The position numbers and the translations under genes are program-made. Shown here piece by piece: positions 1 through 6,620 of a stretch of 7,061 bases of DNA. Source of the DNA: Acidobacteriota bacterium (GTDB lineage Bacteria; Acidobacteriota; Terriglobia; UBA7540); the NCBI GenBank assembly GCA_021789565.1, contig JAJYJL010000418.1, forward strand, positions 1-7,061. Direction: 5' to 3'. Within the stretch, counting starts at the first letter, position 1; each line of letters starts with the position of its first letter. The notes under the pieces were generated by a model, which was given only the letters and a program-made list of their open reading frames with translations, searched no databases and was not told where the DNA came from.

Positions 1-1306
1 AAATCAGATAAGCAATGGTGTTGGAAATCATAACCGGCAGAATAATGGAATAGTTTCCACTCAGTTCCACCACCATAAAAACAGAGGTCATGGGGACGCG
101 CATAAACCCCGCAAAGAGCACTCCCACTCCCACCAGCGCAAAACCGCCGACCGTGCCTCCCAAATGCGGGAAGAGAATGTGCTCAGCGCCGCCCACTGCA
201 CCACCGATCATGGCGCCGATAAAGAGGGTGGGCGCGAACATGCCGCCGGGAGCGCCGCTGGAAAATGAAAAGCTTGTCGCCAAAATCTTAAAAATTGCCA
301 GCAGAGCGAGCAGTTTCCAGGTGAACTGATCGTGCAAAGCCTGGTCAATGATGTCGTAGCCGGCCCCCATCACCTGCGGCATCCAGATTCCCATCACACC
401 GATCAGCAGTCCTGCTGCCGCGGGCTGCGCGAAATGGGTCCATTTCGGCATCGCTTTCGAGCGCAACCGAAGGTATGTGACGAGCTTGATAAATGCCAAA
501 GAGGTGAACCCACCGATTACACCTAGCGCAGCGTAAGAAAGCAATTCGCTGGGGCGAACCAGGTGAAAGGGTGGGACACGGAACAAAGGCGCCTCGCCGA
601 GGAAAAGGTGCAAAACCGTCACACTGGACACAGCAGATAGTACGATTGCCCCAAGAACACCTGAGCTCCACTTCCCAATAACTTCCTCAATCACGAACAG
701 CACGGCGGAGATGGGAGCGTTAAAGGCGGCCGCCAATCCTGCTGCGGCACCAACGGGTGCAATCAATCGAACTTTTTCCCGCGAGAGGTGCAGGCGCCTT
801 CCCAGCGCTGAGGCGATGCCAGCGCCGATCTGGAGCGACGGATCTTCTGGCCCGAGCGATTGTCCGCTTCCAATTGCCAGTGCGCAGGTCATGAACTTGC
901 CGATCACGGTGCTGAACGGAATGTAGCCATCATAAATGTAGACAGCGGCTTTGGTCTGGTTGACGCCGCTGCCGCTGACACGCGGAAAAACAAGAATAAC
1001 CAGAGCGGCAACAGCCAAACCGGCTATTGCGGGCACAAGTATGACACGGAGTGGCCCTGGGGCCAGACTGGACCCGAGCAACTCGATTCGGGTCCAGTCG
1101 ATCGAGATTTGAAAACAGACGACCGCGAGCCCGGAAAAAAGTCCGATGATAACCGCCAGGAGCAGAAAAAGGCCTTCCTCGTGCAGGAAGATGCGCGGCG
1201 CCCGGATTCTGGTGAGCCGATCACGGATCCTGCCCCAGTGCTTATGAAGGATAGGGATGGCAGAGGGTTCGGGAGTTTCAGTGTTCGCTGTTACGGGATC
1301 TGTCAC
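1..1306 (-). CDS. ClC-family chloride channel or Cl-/H+ antiporter, 3' end cut by window edge
   Basis: This is an inner-membrane anion transporter of the voltage-gated chloride channel (ClC) family; 435 codons are visible and the frame is open to position 1. Seen directly: a hydrophilic N-terminus of about 40 residues, then many hydrophobic segments. The ClC signatures appear in order: GSGVN at 112-116 (the GSGIP filter loop), GPEDPS at 152-157 (the GREGP loop), FNAPISAVLFVIEE at 195-208, and GAPGGMFAPTLFIGA at 351-365. E154 aligns with the gating glutamate and E208 with the internal proton glutamate of the E. coli exchanger, so proton-coupled exchange is plausible (inference). The filter tyrosine and any C-terminal CBS domains would lie outside the window. 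The GTG start overlaps the upstream TGA. A GAGG at 1319-1322 lies 12 nt before it, and no in-frame Met occurs before residue 139. Family call is firm; substrate (chloride or another anion) and channel versus exchanger are not settled. Confidence 0.95.
   Translation of the reverse strand, partial: MTDPVTANTETPEPSAIPILHKHWGRIRDRLTRIRAPRIFLHEEGLFLLLAVIIGLFSGLAVVCFQISIDWTRIELLGSSLAPGPLRVILVPAIAGLAVAALVILVFPRVSGSGVNQTKAAVYIYDGYIPFSTVIGKFMTCALAIGSGQSLGPEDPSLQIGAGIASALGRRLHLSREKVRLIAPVGAAAGLAAAFNAPISAVLFVIEEVIGKWSSGVLGAIVLSAVSSVTVLHLFLGEAPLFRVPPFHLVRPSELLSYAALGVIGGFTSLAFIKLVTYLRLRSKAMPKWTHFAQPAAAGLLIGVMGIWMPQVMGAGYDIIDQALHDQFTWKLLALLAIFKILATSFSFSSGAPGGMFAPTLFIGAMIGGAVGGAEHILFPHLGGTVGGFALVGVGVLFAGFMRVPMTSVFMVVELSGNYSIILPVMISNTIAYLI
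1303..1306 (-). promoter_or_regulatory. Stop/start overlap (GTGA) coupling TPR and ClC genes
   Basis: On the minus strand the four bases read GTGA: GTG starts the ClC gene and TGA ends the TPR gene. Such overlaps commonly allow terminating ribosomes to re-initiate. The only candidate Shine-Dalgarno for the GTG is GAGG at 1319-1322, spaced 12 nt away, which is longer than ideal. This fits dependence on translation of the upstream gene (inference). Confidence 0.8.
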
Positions 1307-2532
1307 CTTTCAGTAACACCTCGTGTATGAGAAATCATGAGTAAAGCCTGGTCCGGGACTGGAGGCGTCCCGCACGCCTGCTGGGCTGTTTCCTCCATTT
1401 GCGTAACCAGATCCATTACGTTGGTGATAAGGTCAGGATTGCGCAGCAGGTTTCTCCTGCCGAGTTTGGACTGCATCATTTTTGCGCTGGAATAAACGCC
1501 CGCAAACGGTCCACCCGCCTGTCCGGATCGCAAATTAATGCCGCGGCTTTGGGCGCATTCCTTCAGCCGTGAAAGGGCCTGGCCAAATGCTGCAGTCGTG
1601 CGTCTGTTGCGTTCTCTCTGGGAGAGCCTTCGCTGGAAAGGATCGAGCTCAAGGATCAGTCTGCTGATCTCAAGTTTCTGCACTGCATCCAGGTTTTTTG
1701 GATTTAATTCGATGGCTCTTCGGAGATAACGTTGTGCCTGAGCGTACTCAGCAAGCTGGTAGGTGGCTTCCCCTGCCCCTGCCCAGGCGTCGGCCTGCTT
1801 TGGATTGAGTTTCATCGCCTGCTGGAACTCGTGAAGAGCGTGCCGGTAGTCTTCCACCTGGATAAACATGAGTCCAATCCTGGCGTGAAGGCTGGCGTCG
1901 GGTGGCAATTCCGCCCGGAGCGCAATCAGTTCGGATTCCGCCGCGTTTCTTTCGCCTTCGGCCAGCAGGAACTTGCATAACTCAATCCGGACCTCCCGCC
2001 TGTTGGCTTCCGGACTTGTTTCCCAGACCCCAAAAACCGCGTTGTGGTAGTAGCGGATGGCTTCCGATACGTCGTGCGACCTTGCGGCAAGCCTGGCTAA
2101 TTCAAGATTGACTGTTCCGTTTCCCGGCTGGCTTACCCAGAGCGTGCGAAGGTAAACGTCAGCTTCAGCCAGGTGGTTGGCTTTGACTAGCGCTTCGGCA
2201 AGACGCATCTGGTAGACGGTATTGTCGCGGGCATAAACGAGGGCCGTATGGAAATCATCCACCGCTTCTTCAGGCTGATTCGCGCGGAGGGCCGCTTCGC
2301 CTCGCTGATACCATCTGCCTCCGAGCGCCAGTTGCGAAGCATGATATCTCTTGACAGTAAAGCCCGTGATTGCAAAGAGAACAACCAGCAGGACAAGGCT
2401 GATCAGGACCAGGGTTTCCCGCTCCAGGGACCATAAGAATCCCTGCGGCCGCGTGCAGACTGGACAGGCTGTCTGTCCGGCGGGAATCAGTTGCCCGCAC
2501 CTTGGACAAAGTCGATCACCCTCAGGAGGCAT
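1303..2532 (-). CDS. Zinc-ribbon, single-pass membrane, TPR-repeat protein
   Basis: Function is unknown; this is probably a membrane-anchored scaffold or assembly protein of 409 residues. Seen: a small zinc-ribbon motif with cysteines 9, 12, 23 and 26 (CPRC, then CPVC), one hydrophobic helix at about 40-58, then helical repeats from about 71 to 280. The clearest TPRs are at 213-246 and 247-280, each ending in an L-N-P-K turn; 71-104 and 105-138 are weaker. A charged linker rich in Arg (about 299-312) leads to a tail of about 100 residues with no domain I can name. That tail resembles tails I associate with acidobacterial TPR proteins (recollection, not a search). The ATG is preceded by a strong Shine-Dalgarno. 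The gene's TGA overlaps the GTG of the ClC gene, so the two are probably co-transcribed and coupled. Zinc binding is inferred from the cysteine spacing. TPRs usually mediate protein-protein contacts, so the ClC protein or another membrane partner could be its target. Confidence 0.9.
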   Translation of the reverse strand: MPPEGDRLCPRCGQLIPAGQTACPVCTRPQGFLWSLERETLVLISLVLLVVLFAITGFTVKRYHASQLALGGRWYQRGEAALRANQPEEAVDDFHTALVYARDNTVYQMRLAEALVKANHLAEADVYLRTLWVSQPGNGTVNLELARLAARSHDVSEAIRYYHNAVFGVWETSPEANRREVRIELCKFLLAEGERNAAESELIALRAELPPDASLHARIGLMFIQVEDYRHALHEFQQAMKLNPKQADAWAGAGEATYQLAEYAQAQRYLRRAIELNPKNLDAVQKLEISRLILELDPFQRRLSQRERNRRTTAAFGQALSRLKECAQSRGINLRSGQAGGPFAGVYSSAKMMQSKLGRRNLLRNPDLITNVMDLVTQMEETAQQACGTPPVPDQALLMISHTRGVTER

Positions 2533-2540
2533 AGTTTTTG

Positions 2541-2549
2541 CCTTCCTCC
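2541..2549 (-). promoter_or_regulatory. Ribosome-binding site of the TPR gene
   Basis: The minus strand reads GGAGGAAGG and is followed 8 nt later by the ATG at 2532-2530. This strong match to the Shine-Dalgarno consensus fixes the start of the TPR protein just before its zinc-ribbon motif. Confidence 0.75.
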
Positions 2550-2716
2550 CGCTGCAAGGTCAACCGGGGGAGCGTCAAGGGCGCATGACCGGCACAAGTA
2601 CAGGGTTTCACACAAAGCAACGGCCATTTCAGGCAGGTCTTCAATTTCGCAACCACTCCAGGTCAATCCCTTTTCATAAGTTTTCCCCCATCCGACTAGA
2701 GCGCCTGTGTAGTTAC

Positions 2717-2743
2717 TTGCGTCCGAACCTGCAGAGGACGCAA
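2717..2743. repeat. Perfect 8-bp inverted repeat, possible operator
   Basis: TTGCGTCC at 2717-2724 is repeated in inverted orientation as GGACGCAA at 2736-2743, with an 11-nt spacer. It sits in the middle of the divergent gap next to an AT-rich stretch. It could bind a dimeric regulator of one or both flanking genes, or form a hairpin in a transcript. No T-run directly follows it on the plus strand, so a terminator is less likely. Function is inferred from position and symmetry only. Confidence 0.4.
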
Positions 2744-2937
2744 TTCTAATAAATTATCATACTTCGGTGCACGCTCTTATCAGCGGGCTGTATCGCCTGG
2801 CGAGGCTTGCATGCCGGCGCTGCGCACCGGATCTCCACACAACCTCGTCGTGTGCCATCCGAACGGCGGCGACGCTTCGCGCCTTAATTGTAATCTGCGG
2901 AGCCATCCGGCCCAAAATGGGTTATTGTAATGCCACC

Positions 2938-2944
2938 GGAGGAG
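2938..2944 (+). promoter_or_regulatory. Ribosome-binding site of the oxidoreductase gene
   Basis: GGAGGAG lies 7 nt before the ATG at 2952, an ideal spacing. It decides the start in favour of the form with the complete signal peptide. Confidence 0.8.
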
Positions 2945-2951
2945 AATACTG

Positions 2952-4064
2952 ATGCGCAAAATTCTGTTGCCTGCACTTGTATTGATTCTGCCGCTGACGC
3001 CTGTGCGCTCAAAGGCGCAAACGAATTCAGGCAGCGTTCGGCTGGCGATTGTGGGTCTTGATCACGATCACGTCTGGGGAATTCTGCGGGACATCGCCGA
3101 GGTCCCTCAGGCGAAGCTGGCGGCGATTGCTGAACCGCAAGTAGCACTCGTGATGAAGGCGAAGTCGCGGGTGCCAGATAGTGTGAAATTTTATTCTGAC
3201 TACGTCACCATGCTCGACGAGGTGAAGCCACAAGCCGTTATTATCACGACGGAAACGGACCGGCATCTTGCGATTGTACGCGCCTGCGCCAAACGCCATA
3301 TCGATGTGGAAATGGAAAAGCCCATGGCCACTACGGCCGCCGACGCGCGCGAAATGGAAAAGCTGGCCACGGCCGCGCACATCAAACTGATGGTGAATTA
3401 CTTCAACAACTGGCTGCCATCCTACCAGCAGCTCTATCAGCAGGTGAAGGACGGAAAGGTCGGCCCCATTCATCAGTTGGTTTCGCAGTACGGCCACCAG
3501 GGGCCACGTGAAATCGGCACTTCCAGGGAGTTTGCCGCGTGGCTCTACGACCCGGTGAAGAACGGCGGGGGCGCGCTGATGGATTTCGGCTGCTATGGGG
3601 CGGCCCTTGCACTGTGGCTGAAGGGAAGGCCGACCAGCGTCTTTGCACGTTCGCTAAAGCTGAAAGTCCAGCAGCATAACGCCGTAGAGGATGATGCCTT
3701 GATTGTGCTGGAATATCCCGATGGCACGGCCGTGCTGGAGCCTTCCTGGGATTGGCCTTTCACCATGGAGCGCGTCCAGGTTTTCGGACCGCACGGCAGC
3801 CTGATGGCCTTGCCGGATGCGCTGCTGTTTCGTGGATATAACGCAAACGCGACTGCCCAGTCTCCGGACGGCCAGCCCGAACCGCTTTCCGCGCTGCCAT
3901 TGGCCCGGTCCAACCCCATTGCCCACCTGATCGAGTGCATTCAGCAGAACCGGCCGATTACAGGGCTGCTCTCCGCGCGCCTGAATGTGCAGGTGAATGA
4001 GATTCTGGATGCGGCCAAGGAATCGATCCGCACGGGCAGGCCCGTGACGATGAGTCAGAGGTAG
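2952..4064 (+). CDS. Exported Gfo/Idh/MocA-family oxidoreductase
   Basis: This 370-residue protein has the fold order of the Gfo/Idh/MocA family, which catalyses NAD(P)-dependent oxidation or reduction of sugars, inositols and related compounds. Seen: an N-terminal signal with basic residues at 2-3, a hydrophobic core at about 4-18 and a possible cleavage site after S20-K-A22. The Rossmann start follows at 31-43 with VGLDHDHVWG in place of a standard G-x-G-x-x-G loop. The family EKP motif is at 122-124, with K123 the expected catalytic lysine. GGGALMDFGCYG at 205-216 matches the catalytic D-x-G-x-H region but has Tyr at 215, as in glucose-fructose oxidoreductase-type members. The length is typical. 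Export suggests a periplasmic enzyme with tightly bound cofactor, as known for glucose-fructose oxidoreductase (inference). The substrate cannot be told. No sugar-pathway gene is nearby, and the gene stands alone on its strand, converging on the TauE-like gene. Confidence 0.92.
   Translation: MRKILLPALVLILPLTPVRSKAQTNSGSVRLAIVGLDHDHVWGILRDIAEVPQAKLAAIAEPQVALVMKAKSRVPDSVKFYSDYVTMLDEVKPQAVIITTETDRHLAIVRACAKRHIDVEMEKPMATTAADAREMEKLATAAHIKLMVNYFNNWLPSYQQLYQQVKDGKVGPIHQLVSQYGHQGPREIGTSREFAAWLYDPVKNGGGALMDFGCYGAALALWLKGRPTSVFARSLKLKVQQHNAVEDDALIVLEYPDGTAVLEPSWDWPFTMERVQVFGPHGSLMALPDALLFRGYNANATAQSPDGQPEPLSALPLARSNPIAHLIECIQQNRPITGLLSARLNVQVNEILDAAKESIRTGRPVTMSQR
4055..4064. other. Tail-to-tail overlap of convergent genes
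   Basis: The plus-strand oxidoreductase ends with TAG at 4062-4064, and the minus-strand permease ends with TGA whose last base is 4055. The last codons of both genes share ten base pairs, leaving no room for an intergenic terminator. Each transcript must therefore read into the antisense of the other gene or end inside it. Confidence 0.85.
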
Positions 4065-4822
4065 CGGTAGAGGAAATAGAACGACATTGCAAAGCCCACG
4101 CAAATCACAAGAGTTCGTACGTGAACGGGATTGATCCTCTGGGCAAAGTGCGCTCCGCTGTATCCGCCGAGAGCAGTTCCCACCAGCATTAGAACCGCCT
4201 GCGGCCACATGACCAGTCGTGCCACGACAAATGTAACGATCGCAGCGCCGTTGGCCGATGAAGTGAGCAGCGCTTTGACACCGTTTGTTGCATGAATATC
4301 ACCAATCGGCAGAAGGGTGAGAAGGGACAGTATCAGAATTCCCATGCCTCCGCCGAAGAAGCCGCCATAAACCGCGATGAAGAATTGGATCAAGGTGATT
4401 CCGGTTAACGCGAGCCATGACACCTTCTCTCTCCTTGCGCCATGTGTGCCGACTCTCATCAACTTCTTCCCGAACGTGAACAGCAAAGTGGCTCCCAGAA
4501 AGAGAAAAGGGATCAGGCGCATGAAAGTTCGCTGCGGGGTGTGAACCAGCAGGTGCGCGCCATAGAATCCACCAGCGAGGCTTGCCAGAATCAACGGGGC
4601 CAGCCAAGGTACGTTCCACGGCAATCTTTTCCTGTAAGCTGTGGCGCTGGCCATGGTTCCCGGCCAAATGGCTACCGTGTTGGTGGCATTCGCCGGAATG
4701 GGGGGCACGCCCGAAATAATCAACGCAGGAAAAGAGAAGAAGCTGCCGCCCCCCGCAACCGAGTTCAGGGCTCCCGCGGCAAGCGCGGCAAGAAATAAAA
4801 GTATCGAATCGAAGAGGGTCAT
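4055..4822 (-). CDS. TauE/SafE-family (DUF81) membrane permease
   Basis: This 255-residue polytopic membrane protein belongs to the TauE/SafE family, whose studied members export sulfite, sulfoacetate or related organosulfur anions. Seen: about seven to eight hydrophobic segments and the internal two-fold repeat of the family. The first half carries NSVAGGGSFFSFPAL (20-34) and NATN (45-48). The second half carries YGGFFGGGMGILIL (152-165) and HATN (177-180). A basic loop at about 119-133 separates the halves. The ATG places the first helix at the usual position, but no clear Shine-Dalgarno precedes it; the upstream bases read CAAACAACCT. The 3' end overlaps the convergent oxidoreductase gene by 10 bp. 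No sulfur-metabolism gene lies in the window, so the substrate is open and the family name should not be read as proof of sulfite export. Confidence 0.92.
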   Translation of the reverse strand: MTLFDSILLFLAALAAGALNSVAGGGSFFSFPALIISGVPPIPANATNTVAIWPGTMASATAYRKRLPWNVPWLAPLILASLAGGFYGAHLLVHTPQRTFMRLIPFLFLGATLLFTFGKKLMRVGTHGARREKVSWLALTGITLIQFFIAVYGGFFGGGMGILILSLLTLLPIGDIHATNGVKALLTSSANGAAIVTFVVARLVMWPQAVLMLVGTALGGYSGAHFAQRINPVHVRTLVICVGFAMSFYFLYRYL

Positions 4823-4970
4823 AGGTTGTTTGCAGTCACAACGAGTCTTGCCAATTCAAAAGAGTTATCATCGCACAGATTGCCCCAAATGCGCCCGTCA
4901 TGCAGCAGTGCGACGCCGCACCCGGTCCGCAACCAGGCCCTTCACTCAGGTCAAACTGCTCAGGCCAAGA
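4823..4970. other. Short intergenic gap before the permease gene
   Basis: The 148-bp gap lies between the end of the AsmA-like gene and the start of the permease gene, both on the minus strand. I see no hairpin with a T-run and no convincing promoter. A GATAAC hexamer on the minus strand lacks a well-placed -35 partner. Whether the permease is co-transcribed with the AsmA-like gene cannot be decided here. Confidence 0.45.
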
Positions 4971-6527
4971 TCACTTGGGAGGAGCTGTTGTTGTCGTCGT
5001 TGACTTCTTTTTCTGGAACATGTTTAGAAGATTCTGGATGGTATTCCCCGGCTGGACGCCCTGATTCCCGCCGGAGGATGGGGATGCCGAGAGTCCGCCC
5101 AGGATTCCCTTGCCGGTCTTGAGAGAAAACTTGGGATTGTCGAGCGTGCCTTGCAAATCAAAGGGGAATGAGAGCTTGCCGTCGGCAAACGTGGCTCCTG
5201 AAATCCCCGCTACCAGGTTTGTCAATCCGCCCTGCCTTGCCGGCACCACCGCTGTGCCTGAGTAATTCATCTGGTTGGGAGCCGCGACTCCAACCACCCC
5301 TGTGGCATCCACGTTGAGGTCGTTACTAACAATGGTGACATGATGGCTTGAAAGCATCTGGTTGACAAGATTCAGATCTGTCGAGATCGAAGTGAAGGAA
5401 GCCGGATCGCCGGAAGTTGCTCCGTCCCCTGCCATCCGGAGAAGGAACAGCAGGTTCTTATTCAGTTGTAGAGTCGGCAACCTTCCGTCTCGGACGGTCA
5501 CCTTCCCGGTGCCTTGCATCCCGCTTAGCGGATCCGACGAATGGGTGGCTTCTCCATTCAGATTTAGACTCCCTTCCATCGTCCCGGTCATTTTTCCACT
5601 CGCGCCTGGAAATGCGGTGAGGAGTTGGGCGACATCAATTTTCTGGAAAGCGGTCTGGGCGCTGTAAAGCAGGTTCTGGCGGGAGAAGTCGGTTGCGGCA
5701 TTCCCGCTGACCGCGCCACCGGCAAACTTCAAATGGAGATTGTTCAGATAGGCTTGCTTGGGGAAGACCTGTATCTGCGCATCCACCGAATTTGCCTGGA
5801 TGGCCCCAAAACGCAGCAAATCGGCGTGGAAGTTCCCGTGACCGACAGGCGTGGAATGATTGTCCGCTGCCGGCACGATGCGCGACGGTCCAGCCGATGC
5901 TGCAGTTGAAACATCGGAGGAGCTCTCAGAAGTCAAAGCATCAATGTTCACGTCCCGGAACTGGCATGAGAGTCCGCGCCCGTCAAAGTAAGTCGGTCCC
6001 ATTGCACCTGATGGCAACAGGTTTGCGAGGGTCACCTGCCCGCCTCTAATGCTGACGCTTGAAATAGTTCCCAGTGAGAAGCCGGGCTGGCCAGATGATC
6101 GCGTGGCTGGTTTGTTGCTGTTTGTCCCTGGAGGGCCCTCGTAATTCCAATGGCCTGCGGCATTGCTCAGGAGATGAATTACGGGCGCATCAACGATCAA
6201 CGACTGGATGACAATCTTCTTATCCCACAGCGGTCCTGCCTCAAGCAAAGCGTAAATCCTTTGCGTCTTAAAGAATTCGCCGGAAGGAAACCCTTTGGGA
6301 TTCTCCATGGCAAAGTCATCAATCTGGATGGCCAGATGAGGAAACAAAGTGAGCTCAAGGCGTCCGATGCGGACCGGCTTCCCCGTTTTGCTTTCAAGAT
6401 ATTCCGCAACCTGAGGACGATACCGGTTGACGTCCACCAGCATTGGCACCACTAAGACACACAACAGGGTCAGAATGGCCAGAATGACAGCGGCAATGAT
6501 CAGATATTTTCTGGTACTTGCGGACAT
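4971..6527 (-). CDS. AsmA-family membrane-anchored protein
   Basis: This 518-residue protein resembles the AsmA family. Its larger relatives are inner-membrane-anchored periplasmic proteins linked to outer-membrane assembly and lipid transport. Seen: one hydrophobic segment at 8-31, directly followed by DVNRYRP (32-38) and GKPVRIG (49-55), the hallmark of the AsmA N-terminal domain. A long region rich in beta-forming sequence and in Gly, Ser, Thr and Asn follows, then a C-terminal AsmA-like segment. The end is KKKSTTTTTAPPK, a low-complexity tail. A Ser/Pro/Ala-rich stretch in the middle looks like a linker. The frame extends 26 codons upstream to an ATG at 6605, but the ATG at 6527 has a strong GAAGGAGG five bases upstream and puts the membrane anchor at the N-terminus, so I chose it. 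It lies 93 bp downstream of an unidentified gene on the same strand. Its exact role in this organism is inferred from family only. Confidence 0.9.
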   Translation of the reverse strand: MSASTRKYLIIAAVILAILTLLCVLVVPMLVDVNRYRPQVAEYLESKTGKPVRIGRLELTLFPHLAIQIDDFAMENPKGFPSGEFFKTQRIYALLEAGPLWDKKIVIQSLIVDAPVIHLLSNAAGHWNYEGPPGTNSNKPATRSSGQPGFSLGTISSVSIRGGQVTLANLLPSGAMGPTYFDGRGLSCQFRDVNIDALTSESSSDVSTAASAGPSRIVPAADNHSTPVGHGNFHADLLRFGAIQANSVDAQIQVFPKQAYLNNLHLKFAGGAVSGNAATDFSRQNLLYSAQTAFQKIDVAQLLTAFPGASGKMTGTMEGSLNLNGEATHSSDPLSGMQGTGKVTVRDGRLPTLQLNKNLLFLLRMAGDGATSGDPASFTSISTDLNLVNQMLSSHHVTIVSNDLNVDATGVVGVAAPNQMNYSGTAVVPARQGGLTNLVAGISGATFADGKLSFPFDLQGTLDNPKFSLKTGKGILGGLSASPSSGGNQGVQPGNTIQNLLNMFQKKKSTTTTTAPPK

Positions 6528-6532
6528 GCCAG

Positions 6533-6540
6533 CCTCCTTC
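6533..6540 (-). promoter_or_regulatory. Ribosome-binding site that fixes the AsmA-like start
   Basis: The minus strand reads GAAGGAGG, five bases before the ATG at 6527-6525. It supports this start over the longer frame beginning at 6605. Confidence 0.75.
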
Positions 6541-6580
6541 GGTCCATGTAAACCACGGACGCATGAACAGTTTTCGAGTC

Positions 6581-6604
6581 TGCCGGAAGGGATGTTTTCC
6601 GGCA
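6581..6604. repeat. Perfect 8-bp inverted repeat between two genes
   Basis: TGCCGGAA (6581-6588) and TTCCGGCA (6597-6604) are inverted copies around an 8-nt loop. The repeat lies between the end of the unidentified right-edge gene and the AsmA-like gene. On the minus-strand transcript it would form a stable GC-rich hairpin, but the following bases (GACTCGAAAA) lack a U-tract, so it is not a classic intrinsic terminator. It may be an attenuating or RNA-stabilising hairpin, or a regulator site. Confidence 0.45.
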
Positions 6605-6620
6605 AAATATCAACGGCCGG

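Larger units (their letters stand above)
2533..2951. other. Divergent intergenic region
   Basis: This gap of about 420 bp separates two divergently transcribed genes, so promoters for both should lie here. It contains the two ribosome-binding sites at its ends, an 8-bp inverted repeat (2717-2743) and an AT-rich stretch just beyond it (about 2742-2763). An octamer ATTGTAAT occurs at 2887-2894 and again at 2924-2931. I found no convincing paired -35/-10 boxes on either strand; there are isolated TTGACC-like and TATCAT/GATAAT-like hexamers with wrong spacing. A GTG-initiated frame at 2767-2952 has no ribosome-binding site and composition unlike its neighbours, so I do not call it a gene. I see no tRNA or recognisable riboswitch. 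Confidence 0.6.

Noticed and set aside
345..671. Minus-strand frame of 108 codons inside the ClC gene
   Set aside because: It lies on the same strand but in another frame than the ClC reading frame, which is supported by family motifs on both sides of it.
860..1330. Plus-strand frame of 156 codons over the ClC N-terminus
   Set aside because: It is antisense to a gene with clear ClC motifs, has a composition rich in Asp, Gly and Arg without recognisable domain, and lacks a ribosome-binding site.
2661..2666. TTGACC on the minus strand as a -35 box for the TPR gene
   Set aside because: No acceptable -10 hexamer lies 16-18 bases downstream.
2832..2852. Short inverted repeat CACAC/GTGTG
   Set aside because: Only 5 bp of stem with a 9-nt loop; expected by chance in a region of this size and composition.
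2767..2952. Small GTG-initiated frame of 61 codons whose stop overlaps the oxidoreductase ATG
   Set aside because: The overlap is suggestive of coupling, but there is no ribosome-binding site, the sequence is Arg/Cys/Ala-rich like random GC-rich translation, and the oxidoreductase has its own strong site.
3027..3497. Minus-strand frame of 156 codons opposite the oxidoreductase
   Set aside because: It is His/Arg/Val-rich antisense translation of a gene with strong family motifs and has no ribosome-binding site.
3654..4208. Minus-strand frame of 184 codons across the convergent overlap
   Set aside because: It covers parts of two well-supported genes in a different frame and shows no domain.
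6528..6605. Longer start of the AsmA-like protein at 6605
   Set aside because: The 26 extra residues would bury the membrane anchor and lack a Shine-Dalgarno, whereas 6527 has a strong one.
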